Shown: one piece after another, positions 41,707 through 51,218 of the stretch | Position numbering within the stretch: position 1 is the stretch's first letter | How the letters are laid out: every line of letters starts with the position of its first letter | Program-made: the position numbers and the translations under genes | The notes under the pieces: model-generated | The model's input: the letters and a program-made list of their open reading frames with translations, nothing else | Databases searched by the model: none | What the model was told of the DNA's origin: nothing | Origin: CAXRDE01 sp964229355 | Lineage (GTDB): Bacteria; Cyanobacteriota; Sericytochromatia; UBA7694 | Length of the DNA: 64,000 nucleotides | Assembly: GCA_964229355.1 (NCBI GenBank) | Contig: CAXRDE010000024.1 | Coordinates: forward strand, 186,001 to 250,000 | Direction of reading: 5' to 3'

Positions 41707-42819
41707 ATGTCAGTGTTTACCCTTGCCCGCTCTGAGGTGGCCCGTCAGGCTTCCGATACCTTACAAACCTTGCAGCGGCATTTTGCCCAATCCTTAGAAG
41801 GGGTCAGTGCCCTGCACAAAACCCACCTGAAACCCATCGACTGGGGCCGTGACGATGGCCACCACGGTGGCGGCGTGCGTTATGGGGTGAAAGACACCCC
41901 CTTGTTTAACCGGGCGTCCCTCAATTTCTCTCAGGTGCATTACGAAGATCTGCCCGACAAAGCCCTCAATTCGGCCACGGCCCTTTCTACCATTGTTCAC
42001 CCCCATATTCCCCACCTGCCCTCTTTGCACATGCACATTAGCTATACCGAACTCAAAAGCGGCCGCAATTACTGGCGCTTAATGGCCGACCTGAATCCCT
42101 CGGCTTTCCCCGGTGTCAATGCGGCCTGGGCCCAGGGCCTCAAGCAGCAATTTTTAGCGGCGCTGGTGCAAAAAGTACGGCCTTTAATGGGCGACGATTT
42201 GTATGTGCAGGGCATTGAAGAAGGCGAGCGCTATTTCTACATTCCCGCGCTGCAGCGTCACCGGGGGGTCGCCCACTTTTATTTAGAAGCCTTTAACCAC
42301 CAGGACTTTTTGACCGAGCTAGACCTGGCTCATCAGTTTGGCCGCACCGTGATTGATACCTATGTGCAGATTTTAAAACAACAACTGGCCCTGGGCTTAG
42401 AGGTCACCGATGCCGTCCGCCAGCGCCAGTTGAATTATCACACGCTGTACTTTTTCCAGGTCATGACCCTGGACCGCGGCACCACCTCGGGACTGTTGAT
42501 ACACAATCAAAATGATCGCGGCGTGCTGGGTTCTCTGCCTTCTCATGTGAATGTGGCTCTTTTGCAAAGCTGGGTGCCCCTCATGCCTGAGGCCCATCAG
42601 CCCCTGTTGGTGGATATGCTCCAGGTCTTGAACCGCGAGCCTGTGGTGTCCCGTGAGGGCGTAGAAGCCGTGCTGATCAGCGAGGACGTAAAAGAGGCCC
42701 TGGCTGACGTGGTGCGCCACCATTACACAACATTCCCCGAGAATTTGGCCCTGCAGGCTGCAGGCAAGGTGGTTCCACCCACCGTGGCCAATCATTTGAG
42801 CGCCAAAACCTGGCAATAA
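41707..42819 (+). CDS. HemF-like coproporphyrinogen III oxidase, divergent
   Basis: A 370-residue protein with landmarks of oxygen-dependent coproporphyrinogen III oxidase: ASLNFSQVHYEDLP, TIVHPHIPHLPSLHMHISYTEL (~98-119), RNYWRLMADLNPSAF, and DRGTTSGLLIHNQNDRGVLGSLPSH near residue 258. That enzyme makes protoporphyrinogen IX in heme synthesis and uses O2. The E. coli protein has ~300 residues; here there are extra segments at both ends, and the usual FFDDL region is not clear, so a related function is possible. GGAGG stands before the ATG. No other heme gene is next to it. Confidence 0.65.
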   Translation: MSVFTLARSEVARQASDTLQTLQRHFAQSLEGVSALHKTHLKPIDWGRDDGHHGGGVRYGVKDTPLFNRASLNFSQVHYEDLPDKALNSATALSTIVHPHIPHLPSLHMHISYTELKSGRNYWRLMADLNPSAFPGVNAAWAQGLKQQFLAALVQKVRPLMGDDLYVQGIEEGERYFYIPALQRHRGVAHFYLEAFNHQDFLTELDLAHQFGRTVIDTYVQILKQQLALGLEVTDAVRQRQLNYHTLYFFQVMTLDRGTTSGLLIHNQNDRGVLGSLPSHVNVALLQSWVPLMPEAHQPLLVDMLQVLNREPVVSREGVEAVLISEDVKEALADVVRHHYTTFPENLALQAAGKVVPPTVANHLSAKTWQ

Positions 42820-42842
42820 GCTTTTGCAACTGTTTTTCTCCG

Positions 42843-42885
42843 GCACCTTGTTGCCGCGCTAGCGCGCGGTGGCGGGTGCTTTTTT
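42843..42885 (+). terminator. Probable rho-independent terminator of the hemF-like gene
   Basis: A GC-rich hairpin (GCACC/GGTGC outer stem, GCCGCGC with GCGCGGT inner stem) is followed by six T. It starts about 24 bases after the stop and overlaps the last codons of the convergent ankyrin-like gene. Confidence 0.55.
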
Positions 42886-44361
42886 CTGTTGCAACTGCTT
42901 TTCCCTCTCTCGGATAAAGCGGTATAGAGCATGGTTTTGTAACTCGATGGCAAGATTCAGATGAGTGCTATCCCAGTCCTGGATAAGCAAGGGATCAAGA
43001 CCTTGTTTTAGCAAAAAATGAATCAATGGCATACTGTGTGTGGAGACAGCTGCTCCCAAAAGCTCTTGATGCCAATCTTCACGGGTATAGCCTAAAAACA
43101 ACTCACTTCGTACATCAGGATTGTCTAAGAGTGAGGGGTAGCGCAACAACATATACTGAACCATGGGTAAGTGCTCTGAAAGAATGGCTGTGAGAAACAA
43201 AGACGGATGAGATCCATTTTGGCTCGGACGATCATTGAAATTTTCATAAGCTGTGTTCCGAAGCTGTTGAGCAACTTCTAGACTGAGATAGCCCTGGATT
43301 TTATTGCGCATTTGATATGACGTGAAGGTGTTTGGTTTCTGTTGCCGTTGTACGGGCTCGCTTAGGGTTTGTGCTCCCTGGGCTTCAAGCCAACGGGCTA
43401 GATGTACATGATTTTGTGTCAGGGCTTCTTCGCGTGCCGTGGGTTGCAGTTCCAGATAGAGATTGGTGTTGTCGTCCTTACGCTGACAGAACGTTTTGAT
43501 GGCAAGACCCAGCACATGTTTTCTATCATTAAGATAATGATATTCTCGTTCAGGAGGCTGTAGTGGCACCCCCTGTTTTACCAACCATTGTACTGTTTGC
43601 AGATCGCCCCCATGGGCCGCATAAATGAGAAAATGTGCTTTGTCTGGGAGTCTTTCCTGGGGGTAACCCATGGTTATCAGGTGTCGTGCCTGAGTAAGGT
43701 TTCCCGTACTTAAAGCCAGAATCATGATTTCATCGTAAACAGACGGTGCGTCTTCTGATGAGAGCTTCCAGTGATGCTTTTGTGTCAGCCACTGAAACAT
43801 TTCTGCATGACCATTACAGATTAAATCGAAGAGTATTTCTGATTGTTGAGAACTTTCATCTGGAAGCGAATCTCCCTGATCCAGTCGCATTTGCGTGGCT
43901 TTGACATGGCCGTGTCTCAGGGCAATTGACACCAGCGGAGGATGCAAGGAGGGGGTCAACATCAATGTTTGGGTGTAGAGGGGCTGTTGCTGCCACCATG
44001 TGATTAAAGCGGCGTTTCCACTGTCTAAGGCCAGACCGTAATCCGTCGGTATGAGCTGGGCTTCCTGGGTGAGCAACCACTGTACAATCGGCAAATGGCC
44101 GTAAGCATTGGCCCATTGCATGGCCAACTGGGGTGGGATGTAAGCGCCCTGAGTTTGGAGATATTTTAAACGCTGCAAGTCTCCGGCTTTGATGGCCTGC
44201 ATAACGGCGGGCACTTCCCCTGGACGGGTGGCATCCCATTGAAAAATGCGTTGAAAGCGGGCTTCCTGGGCGGCAGAGAGCGCGGGTGGCGGTGTCGGGG
44301 GAATATAGACCCAGTTCAAAAAAAGCGTGATCCACAAAGGGTTCAAAGTAAACATACCCAT
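42859..44361 (-). CDS. Ankyrin-repeat-like exported or membrane protein
   Basis: A 500-residue protein with a hydrophobic N-terminus (residues 3-20, likely signal anchor) and a Pro-rich spacer, then many degenerate ankyrin-type units of ~33 residues: AIKAGDLQRLKYLQTQGAYI, ANAYGHLPIVQWLLTQEAQL, AAHGGDLQTVQWLVKQGVPL and AAVSTHSMPLIHFLLKQGLD. Ankyrin stacks bind other proteins; the partner is unknown. It starts behind a hairpin that covers its ribosome site. No neighbour shares its transcript. Confidence 0.8.
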   Translation of the reverse strand: MGMFTLNPLWITLFLNWVYIPPTPPPALSAAQEARFQRIFQWDATRPGEVPAVMQAIKAGDLQRLKYLQTQGAYIPPQLAMQWANAYGHLPIVQWLLTQEAQLIPTDYGLALDSGNAALITWWQQQPLYTQTLMLTPSLHPPLVSIALRHGHVKATQMRLDQGDSLPDESSQQSEILFDLICNGHAEMFQWLTQKHHWKLSSEDAPSVYDEIMILALSTGNLTQARHLITMGYPQERLPDKAHFLIYAAHGGDLQTVQWLVKQGVPLQPPEREYHYLNDRKHVLGLAIKTFCQRKDDNTNLYLELQPTAREEALTQNHVHLARWLEAQGAQTLSEPVQRQQKPNTFTSYQMRNKIQGYLSLEVAQQLRNTAYENFNDRPSQNGSHPSLFLTAILSEHLPMVQYMLLRYPSLLDNPDVRSELFLGYTREDWHQELLGAAVSTHSMPLIHFLLKQGLDPLLIQDWDSTHLNLAIELQNHALYRFIREREKQLQQKKAPATAR

Positions 44362-44368
44362 GCTAAAT

Positions 44369-44410
44369 CCCCCGTGTTTTTCTTTAGTTTAAGTCAAAGT
44401 AACACGGGGG
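44369..44410 (-). promoter_or_regulatory. Hairpin burying the ribosome site of the ankyrin-like gene
   Basis: A perfect 10-bp inverted repeat (CCCCCGTGTT with AACACGGGGG, 22-base loop) ends 7 bases before the ATG on the minus strand. The only purine-rich Shine-Dalgarno-like stretch, GGGGGA, is the 3' arm itself, so folding would hide it. There is no T run after it, which argues against a terminator for the NmrA-like gene upstream. Confidence 0.6.
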
Positions 44411-44426
44411 ACAAGAGCGATTTTTC

Positions 44427-45284
44427 CTAGACCTGGGCGGTTTCACGCTGCCACTGGGCGGCAAAGTCCTGGGCATACTGGGCAAAGCGAATGGGCTCTT
44501 TACCCGTGATGTCTTTGACGGCCGAGGTGATGGGCGCTGAATAGCCCTGTTTAAAGGCATCGAGAATCATCAGCAAGAAGTCACTGTAGTCTTCAGGCAG
44601 CCCGGCCTGTAAGAGGGCCGGCTTCACTTGCTCAGGGGCGGTGTCTTCGTAGCGAATGGGGTAACCGGCCACTTCACTCAGCAGGGCTGCCACTTCGTCA
44701 TGGTTCAGGGCTTCAGCACCGGTGAGGTTAAAGGCCTGATGATTGTGTGCATCGTGATCGCTGGTTAAGAGGGTGGCGGCCACGGCGGCAATATCTCGGG
44801 CGTCAATAAAGCTCCCGGCAGCATCACCGGTGGGCAGGGCAATGCGTTGCGCTTGCAAAATACCCGCTAACCAAAAGGTGTGAAAATTTTGCATAAACCA
44901 GTTGGGGCGAATAATGGCGTAGTTCAAGCCGCTTTGCTCCAGGGCAATTTCGGCCTGACGCATGGGTGAACTTTCGACGGCGTCTGCACCCATGGCGGTC
45001 ATGAGCACGACTTTTTGCAAGCCATGTTTCTGAGCCGCAGCAATGAGGGGCTTGAGCAATTTATCCTGTTGAGGGTCTCCAGGGGGAGCCATTAAAAAGG
45101 CCCGTTCCACCTGGGCAAAGGCAGTATCAATGCCTTCACCGGTGTGTACATTGAGCTGTACTTGCTGGGGGTCGCTGGGAGTACCATGGGTCGCTTTATA
45201 AACGGTATGACCCTGGGCGCTTAAGATATTGACAATTTCTGAACCGACGGTGCCGCGGGCACCAATCACTAAAACTTTAGACAT
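44427..45284 (-). CDS. NmrA-like NAD(P)-binding protein
   Basis: A 285-residue atypical short-chain dehydrogenase. The Rossmann start VLVIGARGTVGSEIVNIL, the APPGDPQQDKLLKPLIAAAQ and NYAIIRPNWFMQNF blocks and a C-terminal PxRYED-type segment match NmrA/YtfG-like proteins (quinone reductases or redox sensors). It lacks the full Tyr-x-x-x-Lys catalytic pair. It is divergent from an AraC-family regulator gene with 144 bases between, a common arrangement for a regulator and its target. Confidence 0.88.
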   Translation of the reverse strand: MSKVLVIGARGTVGSEIVNILSAQGHTVYKATHGTPSDPQQVQLNVHTGEGIDTAFAQVERAFLMAPPGDPQQDKLLKPLIAAAQKHGLQKVVLMTAMGADAVESSPMRQAEIALEQSGLNYAIIRPNWFMQNFHTFWLAGILQAQRIALPTGDAAGSFIDARDIAAVAATLLTSDHDAHNHQAFNLTGAEALNHDEVAALLSEVAGYPIRYEDTAPEQVKPALLQAGLPEDYSDFLLMILDAFKQGYSAPITSAVKDITGKEPIRFAQYAQDFAAQWQRETAQV

Positions 45285-45428
45285 AATGGGTAAAAACTCC
45301 TAATGTGTTTTGAAGATGATTTTAGTATAGGGGGTGTTCTGATGTTTAAAAATGGTTTTTATGCTTTTATTTATGTCTGTTCGTCTAAATTGATAGATGA
45401 AAATAGGTTTTTGTGTCAGAATAAAGGC

Positions 45429-46286
45429 ATGGATATACTCACAGATATTTTGCAGACGGCGGGTCTGCGTAAACGGATTTTGAACGAGCGGCAGGTGCCT
45501 GCGCACTGGAGCATGGACTTTCCCTGTGATAAAAGCATGGGCTTTCATGTGGTGTTGCAGGGTGAGGTGTTGGCCTCGGGGGATGAACTGGAAGACAGCC
45601 GTTTGCAAGCCGGCGATATGGTGTTTATGGCCCGAGGCAAGTACCATCGGCTGCGTGCCGAAACGCCAGCCCTTGTGGTGAGCGGAGCCTACCAATTGTG
45701 GCATGCCCCGGTACACCCCCTGTTCGAGGCACTGCCTTCCTGGTGGGTGGTGCGCGGACAGCAGCAAACTTATGGCACAGGCCTGACACAGGTTTTGGGA
45801 CTCATGGCCCACGAGCATCAGCAAACAGAGGCTTTTGGCGCAGCGGCGGTTAGCTCGGCTTTGTTAGACATTCTCTTTTACTATATTTTGCGAGAAGGCT
45901 TACAGTCCACGGGTCCATGGCATTGGACCACCCAGGATGTAGAGATCACACGGGCATTGCAATACATGCATCAGGAACCTGCCGAAAACTGGTCTTTAGA
46001 ACGGTTGGCTCAAAAGGTGGGGCTGTCTCGCTCTGGCTTTGCCCTGCGTTTTAAACAGACCCTGGGAGACAGTCCAGCCCATTATTTGACCACCCTGCGT
46101 ATGTCCAAAGCCATGCAAATGCTGTCAGAGACCCAACTGACGCTGGAACAGATTGCAGCGCAGGTGGGTTACAAAGATGCCTTTGGCTTTTCAAAGGCCT
46201 TTAAAAAAGTCGTGGGGGAAAGCCCTGCGGCGTTTCGCCGTCGCAACCAGGCCGAAGCCCATCTCAGCTGGCGTTTTGGCCCCTGA
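45429..46286 (+). CDS. AraC-family transcriptional regulator
   Basis: A 285-residue regulator with an N-terminal cupin sensor domain (~10-150; LQAGDMVFMARGKYH) and two C-terminal helix-turn-helix units (~185-280; SLERLAQKVGLSRSGFALRFKQTLG and TLEQIAAQVGYKDAFGFSKAFKK). Such proteins bind a small ligand and activate nearby promoters. The ATG at 45429, with AAAGG before it, gives the usual family N-terminus; 42 further in-frame codons upstream are unlike the family. It probably controls the divergent NmrA-like gene. Confidence 0.92.
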   Translation: MDILTDILQTAGLRKRILNERQVPAHWSMDFPCDKSMGFHVVLQGEVLASGDELEDSRLQAGDMVFMARGKYHRLRAETPALVVSGAYQLWHAPVHPLFEALPSWWVVRGQQQTYGTGLTQVLGLMAHEHQQTEAFGAAAVSSALLDILFYYILREGLQSTGPWHWTTQDVEITRALQYMHQEPAENWSLERLAQKVGLSRSGFALRFKQTLGDSPAHYLTTLRMSKAMQMLSETQLTLEQIAAQVGYKDAFGFSKAFKKVVGESPAAFRRRNQAEAHLSWRFGP

Positions 46287-46310
46287 GGAGCGGGCTTTCA
46301 ATCGACAGAA

Positions 46311-46345
46311 AAAATCCCGGTGTAGGGGGTACACCGGGGGATTTC
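46311..46345 (-). terminator. Rho-independent terminator of the 46370 gene
   Basis: ATCCCGGTGTA pairs with TACACCGGGGGAT with a short G loop. On the minus strand the stem is followed by TTTTTT, so it ends the 46370-46930 transcript; the plus strand has only a poor T run. Confidence 0.8.
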
Positions 46346-46369
46346 TAGGTTGAAAGGGAGTTTTTACAT

Positions 46370-46930
46370 TTAGAACGTGCTGCGCAGTTTCTCGGTGTTG
46401 AGAATTTGGTTGGCGGCTACAGCACCGACGGCACCGCCGACGATGGTGGCAATGGTCATGGGAGCGCCTGCGGCAGCACCCAGGGCTTTTAAGATGGCGT
46501 TGGTGCCGTAAGCACCCAGACCGCCACCCACAGCGCTGACACTGCCTTGAATGGTATCGGTTAAAACATTGCTGACGGTGGTAGAGGCAGATTGCTTACC
46601 ATAGCTTAAAGAGGCCACGTTTTTGATCAATGAGATGGTGCCGCTGATGGCAGCACCGGTGCCTGCGGAGTTCATCATGAACTGGGTGAGGTTGCCCGCG
46701 CTGGGAGCCCCTGCTTTGTCGTATTTATAACCGGTTAAGCCACCGATGAACATTTTGGTGATAGCGCCGTCTTTGCTGGCGGGGCGGTTGACGTTGTAAA
46801 AAGCCATATCCACGCTATCGTTGCCGTAAGCTGAAGGTGCTGTGTTCTGGTAGGCCGCAGGGGCGTTATAAGATCCACTGTTGGCATATGATGACGGTTG
46901 AAAAACAGACATAACCGATTGAATGTTCAT
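46370..46930 (-). CDS. Hypothetical Gly/Ala-rich protein
   Basis: A 186-residue protein without a cleavable signal peptide. Residues 1-45 are low complexity (Ser, Ala, Tyr, Asn). The C-terminal half (~85-175) has hydrophobic Gly/Ala-rich segments with glycine-zipper spacing (GGGLGAYGTNAILKALGAAAG, GGAVGAVAANQIL), suggesting two or three membrane-inserting or packing helices. No family is recognised. It is a single transcript with its own terminator; AGAGGA precedes the ATG. The 161 bases before it are AT-rich with no strong promoter call. Confidence 0.6.
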   Translation of the reverse strand: MNIQSVMSVFQPSSYANSGSYNAPAAYQNTAPSAYGNDSVDMAFYNVNRPASKDGAITKMFIGGLTGYKYDKAGAPSAGNLTQFMMNSAGTGAAISGTISLIKNVASLSYGKQSASTTVSNVLTDTIQGSVSAVGGGLGAYGTNAILKALGAAAGAPMTIATIVGGAVGAVAANQILNTEKLRSTF

Positions 46931-47091
46931 ATGGTGTCCTCTTCTTATTGTTTATTAAGTATGTTTTAACTTGCTTAATATGAATTTATCACAAAAGTCG
47001 GGATTGATGATCTGTTTTCTCTAATTATTAAATCAACGTTAATCTTTTTTTAACCAAATAGCAAGTCAGAGCCGTGGTTCTTAAAACCGCT

Positions 47092-48465
47092 TTAAATTTC
47101 TTTTGATGATTGTGGTAACAAATGCAGGGTAAAACGCGAGCCTTGTGCTGTGTTGTTGAGTTCCAGCTGAAATCCCAGCGCTGTGCTCAGGTTTTTAGAA
47201 ATAGCCAAACCCAGGCCCACGCCTTCTCTGGGGCTTTTGAAACCTTTCTCAGCTTGCACGAACTCTTCAAAAATACTGTCTTTTAAAAGAAGGGGTATGC
47301 CAGGGCCTGAGTCCTCGACGACAATATGCGGTTTCTGGCCCCCTTTGAGAAGAAAGCGAATGCCCCCTGTGGTGGTAAACTTCACTGCATTTTGTAAAAG
47401 ATTAGACACCACTTGACGCAGGCGGGTGCTATCTGTGATGAGATGTAACGGTTCGGTTTCCAGGGAGAAGCGCAGCCCCTTGGCTTCGGCTGCGGGGGTA
47501 AACACCTCGGAGAGCTCCTTGCACAAAGCCTCCACGTCACAGGAATTTTTTTGTAACTCTAACTTACCGGATTCAATGACCGAAAGATCCAGCAGATCGT
47601 TAATCAAGCTCAAAAGATGATGGCCGTTTGAACGTATGCGCTCCAGATAGTGCGTTTCCTCAGGGCTTAGATGCTGCGCTGATTTTTTAATAACCTGACT
47701 AAAACCCATGATGGCGTTGAGGGGGGTGCGTAGCTCATGGCTCATACGAGCCAGAAAATGGCTTTTGACTTGATTGGCTTGCTCTGCTTGCTGACGTGCC
47801 TGATCCAGATGTTCAGTTAGCGCGCGCTGTGGCGTGATATCGGTGATCACTCCCAATAAGATAGGGTCGTTTTGTTCATTTAGAAAGGCGACTTTACGGG
47901 TGAGTAGCCAGCGCGTATTCCCCTCGGCGTCGGTCAGGGATTCTTCGTTCTCGTTCAACTGCCCCGTTAAAAAGACTTCTTCATCTTTTTGCCAAAAGAC
48001 ATCGGCTTCAGCCTCAGAAAAAAAGTCATAATCGGTCTTAAAAAGCAATTCCTCAGGCGATTTGCCTAAAAAGTCGGCAAAAGCACGGTTTAAAAGAATC
48101 CAACGGTGTTGGCGATTCTTAATAAACACGGGATTGGGAATAAACTGAATAAATTTTTTGAGCAAATTCTCACGGCTGTCTTCCTGGAGAGGGGTGGGCA
48201 GTAAACGGGCCAAATAACAGGGCGGTGATTCACTCAAGGTGTGGTAATGCATTTGAAAACTGACACCCATGGCGGTGGATTTTTGCAAATGCCCTTGCAC
48301 GGGTAGGGCTTCCTGGCTTTCATCGGGGGCGTAGTGTGTTTTGGCCAGGGCGTTCATGGCGAGCACCCGTCCCGAGTCATCCAGTAACCAGGCGGGCTCT
48401 GAATACGTGTTCACGAGGATATCCAGGTTAAGCAACGGGACTGACTTAGAAGTGCTCATAAGCAA
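47092..48465 (-). CDS. PAS-domain histidine kinase
   Basis: A 457-residue soluble sensor kinase. Two PAS domains (~12-95 and ~100-215; the second with FIKNRQHRWILLNRAFADFLG) precede a short coiled coil, HisKA with H243 (MSHELRTPLNAIMGF) and a HATPase domain (~340-450; DSGPGI, GVGLGLAI). There is no membrane helix, no receiver domain and no response regulator gene next to it. The start is either TTG at 48465, 6 bases after GGAG, or ATG at 48459, 12 bases after; the first has better spacing. Confidence 0.93.
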   Translation of the reverse strand: MLMSTSKSVPLLNLDILVNTYSEPAWLLDDSGRVLAMNALAKTHYAPDESQEALPVQGHLQKSTAMGVSFQMHYHTLSESPPCYLARLLPTPLQEDSRENLLKKFIQFIPNPVFIKNRQHRWILLNRAFADFLGKSPEELLFKTDYDFFSEAEADVFWQKDEEVFLTGQLNENEESLTDAEGNTRWLLTRKVAFLNEQNDPILLGVITDITPQRALTEHLDQARQQAEQANQVKSHFLARMSHELRTPLNAIMGFSQVIKKSAQHLSPEETHYLERIRSNGHHLLSLINDLLDLSVIESGKLELQKNSCDVEALCKELSEVFTPAAEAKGLRFSLETEPLHLITDSTRLRQVVSNLLQNAVKFTTTGGIRFLLKGGQKPHIVVEDSGPGIPLLLKDSIFEEFVQAEKGFKSPREGVGLGLAISKNLSTALGFQLELNNTAQGSRFTLHLLPQSSKEI

Positions 48466-48578
48466 AGCGCTCTCCAGACGGTTTATCCCTTTACTATAGT
48501 TAAACTTTCACAGAAAATCCAGTATTCGTTGGGTATTTCGTCCAAAGGCGCTTTTCAGTTTGCGGTGCTTAGGCGCAT

Positions 48579-51038
48579 TTAAAGAATGGAGTCCACATCC
48601 CAGATTTCCTGAGCGTACTGCGAGATGGTGCGATCGCTCGAAAACTTGCCCATGCGCGCGGTGTTTAGAATGGCTTTTTCGGCCCATACCTCGGGCTGCA
48701 AATAAAGCTGTCCCACGGCTTCCTGGGTGTCAATGTAAGACTGAAAGTCGGCCAGGTGGAAGTAGGGATCCTGGGTGGTCAGGGTCTCGTAGAGCCACTC
48801 AAAGGCGCCGGGTTCTTCAGGGCAAAAGAGGGTGGAGTTCAGGGTGTCCACTACCCGTTGTACATTGGGGTTTTCTTCATAGAAGGTCCAGGGTTTGTAA
48901 GTGCCTTTGTTGCGCTGGGTGTTCACCTCATTGGCCTTTAAGCCAAAGATAAAGATGTTTTCTTCGCCCACTTCCTCGCGCATTTCTACGTTGGCTCCGT
49001 CTAAGGTACCAATGGTGAGCGCGCCGTTCATGGCAAATTTCATGTTGCCGGTGCCCGATGCTTCTTTACCTGCGGTAGAAACCTGTTCAGAGAGATCCGC
49101 CGCAGGAATGATTTTTTCGGCCAGCGATACGCGGTAGTCGGGAATAAAAACCACTTTAAGCTGATCGCCGACCCGTTCGTCAGCGTTGACCACTTTAGCC
49201 ACCGCGTTAATGAGCTTAATGATTTGCTTGGCAGCCCAGTAACCTGGAGCAGCTTTGCCCGCAAAGATGTAGGTGCGCGGCACGGTCAGTGTGGCTCCGT
49301 CTTCGGTAATGCGCAAATACTCATAAATCACATGCATCAGGCAAAGCAGTTGGCGCTTGTATTCGTGAATGCGTTTGATTTGAACGTCAAAGAGAGAGGT
49401 GGGATCCACGGTGTAGCCGGTGGTTTCCTGAATCACCGTGGCCAGTTTACGTTTGTTTTCGGCCTTAATGTCCATAAAAATCTTTTGAAAGTTTGTGTCT
49501 TTGGCAAAGGGCTCTATCTTATGAAGACAGGTGAGATCGGTAATCCACTGGCGGCCAATTTTTTCGGTGATCAGCTGTGAGAGCCTGGGGTTGGCCTTTA
49601 AGATCCAGCGGCGAGGGGTCACCCCATTGGTTTTATTGTTGAATTTTTCGGGCCAGAGGGCATAAAACTCGGGTACTAAGGTCTCTTTGATCAGCTCCGT
49701 GTGCAGGGCCGAAACCCCGTTTACCGAATGACTACCAATAATGGCCAGGTGGGCCATACGCACTTCCTGGCTGTCGCCTTCGCCTTCAAAGACAGAGACT
49801 TTTTGCCAGGTGAGGGGATCCTCCGGCCATTGGGTTTCAGCCACCACGTGAAAGCGGCGATCGATTTCACGAATAATTTGCAGGTGGCGAGGCAATACCT
49901 TTTGCATGAGCTTCACAGACCACTTCTCTAAAGCTTCGGGCAAGAGGGTGTGGTTGGTGTACGCCAGGGTGCGGGTGGTAATGTCCCAGGCGTCGCCCCA
50001 TTGCAGGTTATGTTCGTCTACCAAAATGCGCATCAGCTCGGCCACCGTTAAAGCGGGGTGGGTATCATTCAGCTGAATGGCGCTTTTTTCGGGTAGCGCT
50101 TGAATGGGGTAGCCCTGACGTTCAAAGCCCCGCAAAATATCCCGCAGGGCACAGGCCACCAAAAAGTACTCTTGCAAGAGGCGCAGTTCTTTGCCCGACT
50201 CCACGGAGTCGGAAGGATACAAGACTTTCGAAATGGTCTCGCTGGAGATCTTTTGTTCGACGGCGCGAATATAGTCGCCCTGGTTAAAAATTTTCATATC
50301 GAAGTCGCTTGAAGACTTGGCTGTAAAGAGCCGTAAATAGTTCACGGTGTGTCCCCCAAAGCCAGCCACGGGCATATCGTAGGGTACGCCCACAATCACC
50401 CGCCAGTTGACCCAAATGGGACTGTAATTGCCCTGATCATCCATGGCGTGCTCCACACGGCCATAAACCGGAATCAAGCAGGCCTCGTTATTGCGTTCAA
50501 TTTCCCAGGGGTTGCCTTCTTCCATCCAGGCGTCGGGCTGCTCTTGTTGGCAGCCATCCTGGATCTGTTGCCGAAACAAACCATACTGGTAATTAATACC
50601 ATAGCCATAACCGGGCATGTTCAGGGTGGCAATGGAATCTAAAAAGCAGGCGGCCAGGCGGCCCAGACCCCCGTTGCCAAGGGCAGCATCTCGCTCGTGT
50701 TCACAAATGTCGTCGAGGTCTAGACCGAGATTGCTTAAGGCGGTACGGGCGGCCTCCATCATATTGAGGTTATATAGGTTATTCGACAGGGACTGCCCCA
50801 TCAGAAATTCCATGGACAAATAAAAGACCCGCTTGGCCTCGGTTTTGCGGTAACGGGCTTCGGTGTCTAACATGCGATCCACCAGGCGATCTCGCACGGC
50901 CAGTGAAACGGCCATAAAAGCATCCTGGCGTGAAATATTATCGAGGGTTTTTCCTAGCGAATAGCGAATATGGCGTACCACGGACTTTTGTAAGGCTTCG
51001 GCGGTGTCTTCAAGGGGTGAGATGATGGGGGTAGACAT
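48579..51038 (-). CDS. glgP: Glycogen phosphorylase
   Basis: An 819-residue family 35 phosphorylase that releases glucose-1-phosphate from glycogen or maltodextrin. It has RVFYLSMEFLMGQSLSNNLYNL near residue 70, the ALGNGGLGRLAACFLDS loop, the AIQLNDTHPAL segment and the pyridoxal-phosphate lysine K667 in EASGTGNMKF. Length and order match the family. No other glycogen gene is adjacent. It is divergent from the stress-protein gene. Confidence 0.97.
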   Translation of the reverse strand: MSTPIISPLEDTAEALQKSVVRHIRYSLGKTLDNISRQDAFMAVSLAVRDRLVDRMLDTEARYRKTEAKRVFYLSMEFLMGQSLSNNLYNLNMMEAARTALSNLGLDLDDICEHERDAALGNGGLGRLAACFLDSIATLNMPGYGYGINYQYGLFRQQIQDGCQQEQPDAWMEEGNPWEIERNNEACLIPVYGRVEHAMDDQGNYSPIWVNWRVIVGVPYDMPVAGFGGHTVNYLRLFTAKSSSDFDMKIFNQGDYIRAVEQKISSETISKVLYPSDSVESGKELRLLQEYFLVACALRDILRGFERQGYPIQALPEKSAIQLNDTHPALTVAELMRILVDEHNLQWGDAWDITTRTLAYTNHTLLPEALEKWSVKLMQKVLPRHLQIIREIDRRFHVVAETQWPEDPLTWQKVSVFEGEGDSQEVRMAHLAIIGSHSVNGVSALHTELIKETLVPEFYALWPEKFNNKTNGVTPRRWILKANPRLSQLITEKIGRQWITDLTCLHKIEPFAKDTNFQKIFMDIKAENKRKLATVIQETTGYTVDPTSLFDVQIKRIHEYKRQLLCLMHVIYEYLRITEDGATLTVPRTYIFAGKAAPGYWAAKQIIKLINAVAKVVNADERVGDQLKVVFIPDYRVSLAEKIIPAADLSEQVSTAGKEASGTGNMKFAMNGALTIGTLDGANVEMREEVGEENIFIFGLKANEVNTQRNKGTYKPWTFYEENPNVQRVVDTLNSTLFCPEEPGAFEWLYETLTTQDPYFHLADFQSYIDTQEAVGQLYLQPEVWAEKAILNTARMGKFSSDRTISQYAQEIWDVDSIL

Positions 51039-51218
51039 GAAAGAGGCTCCTGCATTCTAATAACTGTACGCGTGGCGTACGAAGTCATTTTACCTGACTT
51101 TTTATCTGAATTTTGGCAGGCATGTTTTTCTTAGCGTTTTTTAAAGCAGGCACTAATGTTTCATTGATGGCCCACAGGGTACACTGAAAACAAGAGTAAG
51201 TGAAGAAAGGAACAGGCC

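Noticed and set aside
42855..42866. Palindrome CGCGCTAGCGCG near the ankyrin gene end
   Set aside because: It is explained as the inner stem of the probable hemF terminator.
45303..45428. 42 extra in-frame codons at the start of the AraC-family gene
   Set aside because: They are unlike AraC N-termini, run through the probable promoter region shared with the divergent NmrA-like gene, and a better ribosome site stands before the ATG at 45429.
51065..51085. Short inverted repeat GTACG-CGTGG-CGTAC upstream of glgP
   Set aside because: Arms of five bases are too short to separate from chance, and no known operator matches.
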